From JBFELU01 sp041572755 (GTDB lineage: Bacteria > Actinomycetota > Acidimicrobiia > Spongiisociales > UBA11373), in NCBI GenBank assembly GCA_041572755.1, contig JBFFRY010000006.1, positions 1 to 64,000 on the forward strand: 64,000 bases of DNA, in the 5' to 3' direction. Made by a program: the position numbers and the translations under genes. The notes under the pieces were generated by a model that worked only from the letters and a program-made list of their open reading frames with translations, did not search any database and was not told where the DNA came from. Each line of letters starts with the position of its first letter. Position 1 is the first letter of the stretch. This document shows, one piece after another, positions 51,084 to 60,197 of this stretch.

Positions 51084-54000
51084 GTGCGGGAGCCACGTTT
51101 CGCCCATCTTCATCTGCACACGGAGTACTCGATGCTGGACGGGGCGGCCCGCGTCGAAGAGGTTGTCAAGGCGGCGGTGGCCGACCGGCAGCCGGCCGTT
51201 GCGATCACCGATCACGGCGTCCTGTACGGGGCCGTGGATCTCTATGAGACGGCGACGGCTGCCGGGATCAAGCCGATCATCGGGATGGAGGCCTACCTCA
51301 CTCCGGCTTCGCGTTTCGATCGTCCGCCCCGACGGGAGGACATCCGGTACCACATCACTCTCCTGGCGGCGAGCCAGACCGGCTACGCCAACCTCATCAA
51401 GATGGCGAGCCGGGCCTACCTCGAGGGGTTCTACTACAAGCCGCGGATGGATCCGGCACTCCTGGCCGAGCACGCCGAGGGCCTGATCGCCACCACCGGT
51501 TGCCTCGGGGGGCATGTCCCGCAACTGCTGGCACCCGATGCGTCGAACGAGGAAGGCAACGTGGGTGTGGCCCGGGACTTCGATGCAGCCCGGGAAGCAG
51601 CGGCGATGTATCAGGACATCTTCGGGAAGGAGAACTTCTACGTCGAGATCATGGATCACGGCGTCGAGGCGCAGCGGCGCGTCATGCCGGATCTGCTGCA
51701 GATCTCCCGGGACCTCGGCGCACCCCTGCTGGCGACCAACGACTGCCACTACTCCAAGGCCGACGAGGCCGAGGCCCACGACGCGCTGCTGTGCATCCAG
51801 ACCGGTTCGCTGATGGCGGACGACGACCGCTTCCGGTTCCAGGGCACCGGGTACCACATCAAGCCGGCCTCCGAGATGTGGGCCCTCTTCCCCGAGGACG
51901 AGTTCCCGGGCGCCTGTGCCAACACCCTCCTCATCGCCGAGCGGGCCGACGTCTCCATGGAATTCGGGAACATCCTGCTTCCCCACTTTCCAGTGCCCGA
52001 AGGCTCCACAGAGGCGTCCTACCTGCGAGGGCTGACCGAGGAGGGAGCCCGCCGGCGCTACGGAGATCCGCTGTCACACGAGGTGGAGGCTCGCCTCGAA
52101 TACGAGTTGCGGGTGATCGAGGACATGGGCTTTCCCGCCTACTTCCTGATCGTATGGGATCTCATGAGGCACGCCAGGGAGCAGGGGATCCGGACCGGTC
52201 CCGGGCGGGGGAGCGCGGCCGGCTCCATCGTCTCCTACTGCCTGGGTATCACCGACCTCGACCCGCTCGACTACGGGCTCATCTTCGAGCGGTTCCTCAA
52301 CCCCGGCCGGCGGGAGATGCCGGACATCGACATGGACTTCGACGAGCGGTACCGGAGCGAGATGATCCGCTACGTCGCCGAACGCTACGGGTCGGATCAC
52401 GTCGCCCAGATCATCACCTTCTCCACGATCAAGGGACGTCAGGCGGTGCGGGACGCCGCCAGGGTGCTTGGTTACCCCTACGCCGTAGGAGATCGCATCG
52501 CCAAGGCGATGCCACCGGCGATCCTCGGCAACGAGGCCACCCTCGACCAATGTCTCGACGCACCCGGGGACGACACCGATCCGGTGGTCCGCGACTTTCA
52601 CACGAACGCCGCCGGGTTGCGGGAGATGTACGGCAATGACCCCGAGTCGAGACGGGTGATCGACACCGCCCTGGGCCTCGAGGGGCTGCGCCGGCAGGAC
52701 TCGATCCATGCGGCGGCGGTGGTGATCTCGGCGAGCCCGCTCACCGAGATCGTCCCCATTCAGCAGAAGGGCGAGGACGCCGAGGTGGTGACTCAGTTCG
52801 AGATGCACGCCATCGGGGCCCTGGGTCTCCTCAAGATGGACTTCCTGGGTCTCCGCAACCTCTCGACGATCGAGCGTGCCCTCGAGCTGATCGAGGAGAA
52901 CCGGGGGGAGCGCCCCGACATCGACAACGTCCCGCTCGGCGACCCGGCCGTCTACGAGATGCTGTCGAAGGGCGATTCGATGGGCGTGTTCCAGATGGAG
53001 GGAACGGGGATGCGGGCTCTGATGCGCAGTCTGCGGCCCGACCGCTTCGACGATCTGATCGCACTCATCTCGCTCTACCGGCCCGGTCCCCTCGGAGCGG
53101 GGACCCACACCCTCTATGCCGATCGCAAGAACGAGCGGGCCGCCGTGGAGTCGCCCCACGTCGATCTGGAACCGGTCCTCTCGGAGACCTACGGGATCAT
53201 GGTGTACCAGGAGCAGGTCATGGAGGCGGCTCGGGTGATGGCCGGTTTCTCGATGGTCGAGGCGGATTCACTGCGCAAGGCGATGGGCAAGAAGATCCCG
53301 GCCGTCATGGCGGAGCAAGAGGAGTTGTTCGTTCGCGGCTGTGTCGAGCAGGGCCACTCCGAAGAGCTCGGCCGGGAACTGTTCGATCTGATCTCCCACT
53401 TCGCCGGATATGGCTTCAACAAGTCCCACGCGGCCGGCTACGCCTTGGTCGCCTACCAGACGGCCTGGCTCAAGGCTCACTACCCGGCCGAGTACATGGC
53501 CGCGCTGCTCACGTCGGTGAAGCGGGACAAGGACCGCACCGCCGTGTATCTCAACGCCTGCCGGTCGATGGGTGTTGAGGTGCTCGTCCCCGACGTCAAC
53601 CAGTCGGAGTCGGACTTCGTTGCCCGGGGCGAAACCATCCCCTTCGGCCTGTCGGCAATCCGGAACGTCGGCGAAGGTGTGGTCGAATTGATCCTCGAGG
53701 AGCGGCGCAAGAACGGGCCGTTTGTCGATTTTCAGGACTTCGTCGATCGCGTCGACGTCGCCGTGCTCAACAAGCGGACCGTGGAGTCGCTCATCAAGGC
53801 CGGGGCGTTCGACGGGACCGGTGCCCCCCGTCAGGGATTGTTGGCGATCCACGAGCCGGTGATCGAGGCGGTGGTGGCGCGACGCCGGGCGGAAGACATG
53901 GGTCAGTTCAGCCTCTTCGGCAACGACGAGCCGGCGCTGCAGGGAGGCTCGTTCGAGATTCCCGACTTGGAGTGGGAACGTTCCACGAAGCTCGGCTTCG

Positions 54001-54596
54001 AGAAGGAGATGCTCGGCCTCTACGTCTCGGATCATCCGCTGATCGGCGTGGAGGCGGTGCTCAAGCCCATGGTGACGGCGACCATCCCCGAACTGTGGGA
54101 TGGCGTCGATGGGACGACGGTGTCCGTCGGGGGAATCGTCGGGGCGGTGACCCGCCGCTACACCCGCAACGGGGAGCCCATGGTGTTCTTTCAACTCGAG
54201 GATCTCGAGGCGAGCACCGAGGTGGTGTGCTTCCCGCGAACCGTCGCCGAGTACGGGCCGCTGGTGCGTCCCGATGCAGTGCTGGTGGCGACCGGACGAC
54301 TGGACCATCGCGGGGATGCGGTGAAGCTGGTGGCCTTGTCATTGACCGAGCCCCGGCTCGACCGTGAGGCGGTGGTGCGCCTCCGGGTCCCCGCAGTGCG
54401 AATGTCACGCGGCCTGGTCGGTCGGCTGAAGACGGTGCTCGCCAATCATCCCGGGCCGGTGCCGGTGTTCCTCCACCTGGCCGGCGAGGAGAACGACACC
54501 GTGGTCCGCCTCGGCGAGGACCATTGCGTCGAACCCCGGACCGCGCTCTACGCCGAGTTGCGTGAGGTGCTCGGCCCCGACGCCGTGCTCACGTAG
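51084..54596 (+). CDS. dnaE: DNA polymerase III alpha subunit
   Basis: The replicative C-family DNA polymerase, 1170 residues. The PHP domain begins directly (HLHLHTEYSMLDG, residues 8-20, and ITDHG). The palm catalytic aspartates are in PDIDMDFD: D414, D416, D418. The helix-hairpin-helix, beta-binding and OB-fold regions follow (NGEPMVFFQLEDL near 1030). The motif QFSLFG near the C-terminal third resembles a beta-clamp binding site. GTG at 51084 follows gagggagg; a TAACGT hexamer is at 51035-51040. Length is typical of DnaE1. Confidence 0.95.
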   Translation: MREPRFAHLHLHTEYSMLDGAARVEEVVKAAVADRQPAVAITDHGVLYGAVDLYETATAAGIKPIIGMEAYLTPASRFDRPPRREDIRYHITLLAASQTGYANLIKMASRAYLEGFYYKPRMDPALLAEHAEGLIATTGCLGGHVPQLLAPDASNEEGNVGVARDFDAAREAAAMYQDIFGKENFYVEIMDHGVEAQRRVMPDLLQISRDLGAPLLATNDCHYSKADEAEAHDALLCIQTGSLMADDDRFRFQGTGYHIKPASEMWALFPEDEFPGACANTLLIAERADVSMEFGNILLPHFPVPEGSTEASYLRGLTEEGARRRYGDPLSHEVEARLEYELRVIEDMGFPAYFLIVWDLMRHAREQGIRTGPGRGSAAGSIVSYCLGITDLDPLDYGLIFERFLNPGRREMPDIDMDFDERYRSEMIRYVAERYGSDHVAQIITFSTIKGRQAVRDAARVLGYPYAVGDRIAKAMPPAILGNEATLDQCLDAPGDDTDPVVRDFHTNAAGLREMYGNDPESRRVIDTALGLEGLRRQDSIHAAAVVISASPLTEIVPIQQKGEDAEVVTQFEMHAIGALGLLKMDFLGLRNLSTIERALELIEENRGERPDIDNVPLGDPAVYEMLSKGDSMGVFQMEGTGMRALMRSLRPDRFDDLIALISLYRPGPLGAGTHTLYADRKNERAAVESPHVDLEPVLSETYGIMVYQEQVMEAARVMAGFSMVEADSLRKAMGKKIPAVMAEQEELFVRGCVEQGHSEELGRELFDLISHFAGYGFNKSHAAGYALVAYQTAWLKAHYPAEYMAALLTSVKRDKDRTAVYLNACRSMGVEVLVPDVNQSESDFVARGETIPFGLSAIRNVGEGVVELILEERRKNGPFVDFQDFVDRVDVAVLNKRTVESLIKAGAFDGTGAPRQGLLAIHEPVIEAVVARRRAEDMGQFSLFGNDEPALQGGSFEIPDLEWERSTKLGFEKEMLGLYVSDHPLIGVEAVLKPMVTATIPELWDGVDGTTVSVGGIVGAVTRRYTRNGEPMVFFQLEDLEASTEVVCFPRTVAEYGPLVRPDAVLVATGRLDHRGDAVKLVALSLTEPRLDREAVVRLRVPAVRMSRGLVGRLKTVLANHPGPVPVFLHLAGEENDTVVRLGEDHCVEPRTALYAELREVLGPDAVLT

Positions 54597-55620
54597 GCGG
54601 CCGGACCCATTCGGGGAACGACGGCTCGGCCGAAGCCACCAGGGCAGCGAGGTCGTCGGGACTGGTGGGGGCGTCGATCATCCAGGGAAGGCACACCGGT
54701 ATTGAGCCGCAGCGCACCTCGAACGCACGCCGGATCTCGGCCTGATGGAGCGCCTCCGCTCGCCACCGACGCAGGTTCTCGGCGATCGGCGGGGGAACGT
54801 TGAGGGGAGGGACCGCCTCGTGCCACGCCTCGGGCAGCGTGCGGTTGAACACCACGACCTCCGGCCGTCGTCCCGGCAGCTCCGTGAAGAACCGGACCGC
54901 CTCTCGAATCGGAGCGGGGTCGGAAGTGGTGACCACGATGCTGGTGGCGGCCCTGAGATGGCGTTCGACCTCGGCGGCGCGGCGGGCGATGCCGTCGTAG
55001 GCGGTTCGGAGGTCGAGGAGGAAGTCGGCGACTTCCTCGAGGAGGGGCCCTCCCAGCACCGTGTCGGCGATCCTCAGCACCGGACGAGCAGTGACGGCGT
55101 AGAGGCGTCGGCGGCCCGGGAGCCGGGCCCCGGTCAGCCAGCGCAGGAGTCGGCCCCCCACCAGGCGCCTGATCCTGCGGGGAGACGAGAAGAAGTCGAG
55201 GCCGCCGCCGGCGGGGGGTGTGTCGACCACCACCAGGTCCCAGCGTCCCGATTCGAGATGGTGACTCATCTCCTCGGCGGCGGCGTAGGCCTGGCCGGCC
55301 GGGAAGCGTTGCGCAATGGCGCGGAAGAACCGGCTCTCCAGGATCCGGTCGACGGTCGCCGGATCGGCGTGGGTTCTGATGATGGACTCCCACGAGGCCC
55401 CGGAGTCGACCATGGCGCCCCACAGGCCCGGTTCGCCGGGCGTTGCCTCGGGCACGCTGCCGAGGTCGACGAGGCCGAGCGCATCTGCGAGGCGGCGGGC
55501 CGGATCCACGGTGACGACCAGGGTCACCGCTCCGGTGCGCGCCGCGGCAACGGCGAGGGCCGCCGCCAGCGTGGTCTTCCCGACCCCGCCCGCTCCGGTG
55601 ACGAGTACGCACCGTGTCAC
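54589..55620 (-). CDS. GET3/ArsA-like ATPase, second subunit (Rv3680-like)
   Basis: A 343-residue P-loop ATPase. The P-loop is GAGGVGKTT (residues 9-17): the P-loop lysine K15 is intact but the extra signature lysine of GKGGVGKT proteins is alanine (A10). DPARRLADALG and VVVDTPPAGG, the switch regions, are clear. It matches the Rv3680 side of the mycobacterial Rv3679-Rv3680 pair, which resembles eukaryotic Get3. The GTG start overlaps the upstream partner's stop (GTGA). It overlaps dnaE by 8 bases at the 3' end. Arsenite transport is unlikely, since no cysteine triad is seen. Confidence 0.88.
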   Translation of the reverse strand: MTRCVLVTGAGGVGKTTLAAALAVAAARTGAVTLVVTVDPARRLADALGLVDLGSVPEATPGEPGLWGAMVDSGASWESIIRTHADPATVDRILESRFFRAIAQRFPAGQAYAAAEEMSHHLESGRWDLVVVDTPPAGGGLDFFSSPRRIRRLVGGRLLRWLTGARLPGRRRLYAVTARPVLRIADTVLGGPLLEEVADFLLDLRTAYDGIARRAAEVERHLRAATSIVVTTSDPAPIREAVRFFTELPGRRPEVVVFNRTLPEAWHEAVPPLNVPPPIAENLRRWRAEALHQAEIRRAFEVRCGSIPVCLPWMIDAPTSPDDLAALVASAEPSFPEWVRPPT

Positions 55621-56465
55621 GGCCACTCCCAGCAGGAGGCGAGACGGGAGGCGACCTCGGCTGATGTCTGGAGGCCGAAGAGGTAGGGGAGGCGCGGGCC
55701 GGAGGGCAGCCGATCGCACCACGACTGTTGGGAAGCAACGAGCCCGCGATGGAGGATTGCGGCATCCTCGGCCGGTCCGGCAGGTGCGGCTTCCCGATCC
55801 TCGGGAGCAACGTCGTCGGGGAGGACTCGGTTCAGGATGATCGAGGCGATCGGGGCGGTGGGGGAAGCCGCCAGATCGGCCAGGGTCTCGAGGGTCTCCA
55901 GGACGGGGAGCTCTTCGGGGATGGCGACGAGCACCAGCCCGGTCGTCGCGTCGTCGGTGAGCAAGTCCCGCATCCAGCGGGCTTGTTCCTCGATCCTGCC
56001 GGCTCCGACGAGACCGAGGAGGGCGTCGGGAGCCCCGAGCAGAGAGCCGATCTGGCCGGTGGGAGGGCCGTCCACGACCACCAGGTCCCAGGCGCCCCTC
56101 CGGACCTCGTTGAGGATCTTTCCGATGATCACGGTGTCGCGGATCCCGGGCACCGTCTCGGCCAGCGCCCGGAGGGGGCGGGTCACCGGGCCGAGGCGGG
56201 GGAGGCCGAGTTGGAGCCGGAGGTACTCGTCGAGGGCGAGGACCGGGTGGATGTCGAGTCCCCACAGGCCGGACTCGAGCTCGGCGGCCTCGTAGTGAAG
56301 GCCCTCTCGCCCGAGGTGGGCGGCGAGTCCCGTGGCGTCGGAGATCGAGGCCGCCAGCACTCGGAGCCCCTCCCGGGCGCCGCGCAGGGCGAGGGACGCC
56401 GCCACGGCGGACCGGCCCACGCCCCCCTTGCCGGTGATGATCAGGAGCCGGCGATCGAGCACCAT
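55617..56465 (-). CDS. GET3/ArsA-like ATPase, first subunit (Rv3679-like) with altered P-loop
   Basis: A 282-residue P-loop ATPase whose loop reads GKGGVGRS (residues 12-19). The signature lysine K13 is present, but the usual P-loop lysine is arginine (R18). VVVDGPPTGQIGSLL is the switch II-like region. The partner gene directly downstream has the reverse pattern. Together they look like an obligate heterodimer. The role of the mycobacterial counterpart is linked to handling envelope or membrane proteins, but this is inferred here. ATG at 56465 gives the normal N-terminus. It is divergent from a small 72-residue gene. Confidence 0.87.
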   Translation of the reverse strand: MVLDRRLLIITGKGGVGRSAVAASLALRGAREGLRVLAASISDATGLAAHLGREGLHYEAAELESGLWGLDIHPVLALDEYLRLQLGLPRLGPVTRPLRALAETVPGIRDTVIIGKILNEVRRGAWDLVVVDGPPTGQIGSLLGAPDALLGLVGAGRIEEQARWMRDLLTDDATTGLVLVAIPEELPVLETLETLADLAASPTAPIASIILNRVLPDDVAPEDREAAPAGPAEDAAILHRGLVASQQSWCDRLPSGPRLPYLFGLQTSAEVASRLASCWEWP

Positions 56466-56516
56466 GGGGAGCGTAGGGGGCTCTAGCCTGGGGCCGAAGT
56501 CCACAGAGGAGCCACG

Positions 56517-56735
56517 ATGGCCGAATTCGACGTCGACGCGTTTCTGGGGAGGTTTCGGGAGCGCGCCGCCGCCGTGCGTGAGCGCGGCATCCCGCCAATC
56601 GAGGGTGAGGCCCGCCGGAAATACATCGAGAGCGCCAAGCTGGACTTCATGGACTACTCGCTGGTGGCCTCGGCGGGGTGGGCGGTCGAAGGCGGTGCGC
56701 TCGTGCTGCGAATCTCTCTCGACAAGGGGGAGTAG
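56517..56735 (+). CDS. Small protein of unknown function
   Basis: A 72-residue soluble protein, mostly helical at the N-terminus, with a two-strand C-terminus (DYSLVASAGWAVEGGALVLRI). I do not recognise a family. An agagga ribosome binding site precedes the ATG and a TAGCCT hexamer lies at 56484-56489. Codon use matches its neighbours, so it is very likely real. It is divergent from the GET3-like pair and convergent with the ThyX-like gene. Confidence 0.7.
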   Translation: MAEFDVDAFLGRFRERAAAVRERGIPPIEGEARRKYIESAKLDFMDYSLVASAGWAVEGGALVLRISLDKGE

Positions 56736-56748
56736 AGAAGCTCTTGGT

Positions 56749-58422
56749 TCAGCCGTTCTCGGGGTCGGCGATCCCGGCGGCGGCCCTGCGGGCGGCGGCT
56801 CTCCGCTCCGACTCGAGCCGCTCCAATCCGTAGTCCTCGTAGTCGACGAACCGCATCGCATCGGCGAGCGCGGTGTGACCCGCCTTGTCGCGGATGAGGC
56901 GGTGCATCTCCTGGGCAACTCGCCGATAGCCGGGATGGCCTCCGGCGACGGTGCGGAGTTCGAGTAGGTGAAAGGCTTCGCGAACGTTCATGTCCATGTA
57001 GAACCGGATGCGATAGGCGAACGGCACCACGTACTGGGCGACTTCGGCTCCCAATTCGGCGGTGAGCCGACCGTGCAGATCGGCGGTCCGTTCCATGATG
57101 TCCCGCCAGACTGCGTCGGCTCCGATGTCGGGAATCGACGGCGGCACGATGTAGCCGTGGAGGGTTCCCAGCCGTTGCCATTCGAGCGTCAGCAGACGGT
57201 GACGCTGCAGGTCGCGGAAGATCCCGTAGTCGCAGAGGACGTCGAAGCGGTATCCGACGCGTTCCATGGCCCGGCCGGGTTTGTGGCGGCGATTCCCGCG
57301 GTCGCCCACGTAGGCGGCGATGATGCGGGCCCGGGAAGCGGCGTCGAGGTTCCCCACGTAATGGCGCAGTGCGTCGTCGGGGAGGTCGGTGACGGCGTAG
57401 AGCGCGGCGGCGGCGATCTTCTCCTCCGCGCCGGGATCCCACTCGACGAGCGTCACCTCCGGTCGGTCACCGATCGGCAGGTCGACGGCATCGCCGAGGG
57501 TTTGCATGCGTTCGGCCGTGGCGGAAAGGAAGTCGATCCAGGCGACACCCCGATCGGGCATGTCGACCCTCCGCAGGAAGGCCGGGATCACCTTGCGGAG
57601 TTCGGTGAGGATCAAGCTGCCGTAATGGCGGTATTCGGCGAGGGGGTGGGCGAGCAGCCTCATGATGAGCATCTCGTAGGCCTGTCCGCTGGCGTTGATG
57701 CCGACGTTCGACAGCGTGGCCGCCGGGAGCATTGCTCGGAGGTCGTCGCACACCTTGGCCCGGATCGTCGACTTGTAGACGAAATCTGAGTCACCGGGAT
57801 CCTGGGGGAACAGCGTCTCGTAATACTTCGTCATCGCCGGGGTCAGTGAGCCGTACGCGTCGAAGATGGCGTCCATCGTCTCGACGTAGGGGTCGGCGAG
57901 GTTGGAGGCGGCGATCTCCGGGGGGATGAAGTAGCGATACCGGCCCCCGATGGGCTGGTCGTAGAACATGTAGCGGGTGCTCTGCTCGAGGTAGGCGGCG
58001 AGCCGACCCCACTCGAGCGCCTTCGTCAGGAGATTGGAGGCCTGCTCGCAGGCGAGGTGGACCGATCCGAGCTGGGCCACGGAATCGTCGCCGTAGTCGG
58101 TGAAGACCCGCTGGTAGAGATCCTCGGCCTTGCGGCGGTTGACCCCTTCGGTGTCGGCCATGGTCGTCGCCATCGCTTCGATGCCGATCTCGGGCACCTC
58201 GTAGAACTCGTCGAGGAAGAGCCGGCGGATCGACTTGGTGGTCCGGCTGTAGCGGGAGAACAGGGCCCCTTTCACGACCTCCGGCAGATTGATGAGCGCG
58301 AAGACCGGACCCGTGGTCGTGGTGAAGAACCGATCCAGAACGGCTCGCTCGGCGTCGGTAAAGGGCTCCTCGTAGTACTCCGATGGGGTGAAGGTGAGTT
58401 GGGGATCGATGGTGGGAGTCAT
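56749..58422 (-). CDS. Double-domain ThyX-like flavin-dependent thymidylate synthase homologue
   Basis: A 557-residue protein made of two ThyX-like halves. ThyX makes dTMP from dUMP with FAD and methylene-tetrahydrofolate, using the motif RHRxxSxNExSxRY. Half 1 (about 1-290) keeps only the right part: WGRLAAYLEQSTRY at 138-151 with E146, S148, R150, Y151. Half 2 (about 370-557) keeps only the left part: RHR at 407-409, followed by LLTLEWQRLGT. Both halves have the ThyX helical core (half 1 INASGQAYEMLI; half 2 MNVREAFHLLELR). Standard ThyX is about 220-250 residues. It could be an active fusion with a composite site or a non-synthase relative. The start ATG at 58422 is supported by the open frame; no ribosome binding site is seen. 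Confidence 0.8.
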   Translation of the reverse strand: MTPTIDPQLTFTPSEYYEEPFTDAERAVLDRFFTTTTGPVFALINLPEVVKGALFSRYSRTTKSIRRLFLDEFYEVPEIGIEAMATTMADTEGVNRRKAEDLYQRVFTDYGDDSVAQLGSVHLACEQASNLLTKALEWGRLAAYLEQSTRYMFYDQPIGGRYRYFIPPEIAASNLADPYVETMDAIFDAYGSLTPAMTKYYETLFPQDPGDSDFVYKSTIRAKVCDDLRAMLPAATLSNVGINASGQAYEMLIMRLLAHPLAEYRHYGSLILTELRKVIPAFLRRVDMPDRGVAWIDFLSATAERMQTLGDAVDLPIGDRPEVTLVEWDPGAEEKIAAAALYAVTDLPDDALRHYVGNLDAASRARIIAAYVGDRGNRRHKPGRAMERVGYRFDVLCDYGIFRDLQRHRLLTLEWQRLGTLHGYIVPPSIPDIGADAVWRDIMERTADLHGRLTAELGAEVAQYVVPFAYRIRFYMDMNVREAFHLLELRTVAGGHPGYRRVAQEMHRLIRDKAGHTALADAMRFVDYEDYGLERLESERRAAARRAAAGIADPENG

Positions 58423-58502
58423 GATGTCTTACACGAGTGTGGTTCAACGTAGCAGCGGCCGGATCGGTGCCGCAACAGGTCGGGCCACTCTGGAGGCCCG
58501 GG

Positions 58503-58508
58503 TAGGCT
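58503..58508 (+). promoter_or_regulatory. -10-like hexamer TAGGCT, leaderless spacing
   Basis: TAGGCT ends 7 bases before the ATG at 58516, with no ribosome binding site in between. Confidence 0.5.
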
Positions 58509-58515
58509 CGACTCC

Positions 58516-58839
58516 ATGACCCCACTCCGCGTGGTGATGGGTGTGATCATCGTTGCCATCGTGGCGGTGACGCTGCTCCCGCTGCTCGTCTTGGTCGATC
58601 TGGCAGGAGGGGGGACGGGATGGGGCCTCTGTCAGGGAGGGATGTCGTCGTGCAGCACCTCCTACTTCGACGGCCCCGAGTTGCTGGCCATGCTGGTGGT
58701 GGTCGTCTTCATCCTCTTGTGGCTGTTGCGGCTCACCCTCCACGCGCATCGCATCGTGGAACGACACCGGGAGCGGGAGGCCGTGGACCAGGGCGCGGAG
58801 CAGTCAGTGGGCGGCGGTGATCGCCTCGGCGGCGGGTAG
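58516..58839 (+). CDS. Small two-segment membrane protein, unknown
   Basis: A 107-residue protein with two strong membrane segments (about 7-28 and 54-74) separated by a loop with two cysteines (LCQG and SSCSTS) that may form a disulfide outside the cell. The C-terminus is charged, then glycine-rich. No family is recognised. Its last 36 bases overlap the convergent DMT transporter gene, so the exact C-terminus is shared sequence. Confidence 0.6.
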   Translation: MTPLRVVMGVIIVAIVAVTLLPLLVLVDLAGGGTGWGLCQGGMSSCSTSYFDGPELLAMLVVVVFILLWLLRLTLHAHRIVERHREREAVDQGAEQSVGGGDRLGGG

Positions 58840-59700
58840 GTCGTCCTCATCGCCGGAGGCTGCGAGCACCACGTAGATGGCCACGAGGATCAGTGCGGCG
58901 CCCATCCAGCCGCGGGTGTCGAGGCGTTCCCCGAGGAAGACCGCAGCAGAAGCGGCGGCAAACGCGGGTTCGAGCGCCAGGATGATCGCCGTGCGGGCGG
59001 GTCCGATCACCGTCTGCGACCACACCTGGAGGAGGAACGCACCGGCGCTGACCGCCAGGCCGGTGAGGAGGATCGCCGGCCAGGTCTCCCGGGTCGGGAG
59101 AGGGAATCCTTCGGCGACGGCCGACCAGCCGAGACCGAGCACGGCGGTGGTGAGGAGCTGAACGGCGGTGAAACGAAGGACGTCGTGGCGGTGGGCGGTC
59201 CTCGCCAGGTAGACGATGTGTCCGGCGAACGAGGCGGCCGCTCCCACGGTGAGGAGATCCCCTTCGGCCAGGGTGAGACCATCCTGGAGGGTGAGGGCCC
59301 CGAAGCCGACGAACGCCACGGCGGCACCGACCACGACCAGGAACCGCGGCCAACGGCGGGCGACCAGCGCCGCAACCAGAGGAGTGAGCACTACGTAGAG
59401 ACCGGTGATGAGGCCGGAGTTGGAGGCCGAGGTGGACACCAGGCCCTGGGTCTGAAGGGCGTAGCCGCCGAAGAGAAGGATCCCGGCGATCACGCCCTGG
59501 CGCCACACGGATCTGCGGCGGGGGAGGCCGACCGCGAAGAGGGCCCCGGCTCCCAGGAGGAAACGCCAGCCGACGAAGCCGATCGGTGCCAGCGATGCGA
59601 CGGCGTCCTTGACCACCACGAAGGTGGCTCCGAACAGGAAGGAGGCCACGACGAGTGCCAGATAGGCAAGACGAGTCCGGGTCACCGCAGCCGGGAGCAT
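58804..59700 (-). CDS. EamA/DMT-family transporter
   Basis: A 298-residue drug/metabolite transporter with ten membrane helices formed by two EamA repeats. Hallmarks include GATFVVVKDAV and the second-repeat end EPAFAAASAAVFLGE. Such proteins export or import metabolites, amino acids or nucleotide-like solutes; the substrate is unknown. ATG at 59700 is chosen because it places the first helix normally. It is divergent from the next gene with only 32 bases between the starts. Confidence 0.9.
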   Translation of the reverse strand: MLPAAVTRTRLAYLALVVASFLFGATFVVVKDAVASLAPIGFVGWRFLLGAGALFAVGLPRRRSVWRQGVIAGILLFGGYALQTQGLVSTSASNSGLITGLYVVLTPLVAALVARRWPRFLVVVGAAVAFVGFGALTLQDGLTLAEGDLLTVGAAASFAGHIVYLARTAHRHDVLRFTAVQLLTTAVLGLGWSAVAEGFPLPTRETWPAILLTGLAVSAGAFLLQVWSQTVIGPARTAIILALEPAFAAASAAVFLGERLDTRGWMGAALILVAIYVVLAASGDEDDLPAAEAITAAH

Positions 59701-59720
59701 AGGCCTACAGCGGTGGTTGG

Positions 59721-59726
59721 TAGCCT
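59721..59726 (+). promoter_or_regulatory. -10-like hexamer TAGCCT, leaderless spacing
   Basis: TAGCCT ends 6 bases before the ATG at 59733. The arrangement is nearly identical to the one at 6247-6252. Confidence 0.5.
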
Positions 59727-59732
59727 GCTTCG

Positions 59733-60197
59733 ATGGTCCAACACGAGCCGCTGCGCCAGCGCTTCCCCTTCTACCTGAGGGGCTTCGGGTTCGGCGCCGC
59801 CGCCGGATTGGCCGTGGGGCTGCTGATCTTCCTGTTCTCATCGGCCGGCCTGTACCGCTCGGTCGGCTATGGCTTCCTCGGACTGGGAACGCTCATGCTG
59901 CTCGTCGGTGGGGGCAAGGGAGGCGGCTACTCCAACCTCGGGTTGGGGGCGATGGGCACGTTGGCCCGCGGCTATCGGGACCGGGGGCACAGCCGGGGGG
60001 GACCTGATGATCCCGCGATCGTGCGGGCGGTCGCCGAGGGTGAGGAGGACTACGGGGTGACGCCCTATGCGGCGGGGGATCCGATGGAACGATTGCGGCG
60101 CGGGCTGCGTCCCCCGGCCAATCCGACCGCGTTCTGGCAAGTGATCGCCGGAATCGCCTATCTGGGCGTTGGGGTGGCGCTGACGATCTGGCTGTAG
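59733..60197 (+). CDS. Membrane protein, unknown
   Basis: A 154-residue protein with two N-terminal membrane segments (about 17-37 and 44-60), a polar glycine-rich middle region and one C-terminal membrane segment (about 134-152). No family is recognised. Its stop codon TAG ends exactly one base before the stop of the convergent gene at 60198. The ATG has a TAGCCT hexamer close upstream and no ribosome binding site. Confidence 0.62.
   Translation: MVQHEPLRQRFPFYLRGFGFGAAAGLAVGLLIFLFSSAGLYRSVGYGFLGLGTLMLLVGGGKGGGYSNLGLGAMGTLARGYRDRGHSRGGPDDPAIVRAVAEGEEDYGVTPYAAGDPMERLRRGLRPPANPTAFWQVIAGIAYLGVGVALTIWL

Noticed and set aside
48958..51486. An 842-codon open frame on the plus strand across both pfk genes and the start of dnaE
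   Set aside because: It crosses three recognisable genes and has no protein-like motif; long antisense frames are expected at this GC content.
54589..56465. Arsenical pump ATPase arsA
   Set aside because: There is no arsB, arsR or arsD nearby and no cysteine triad for arsenite; the two-gene layout matches the Get3-like pair instead.
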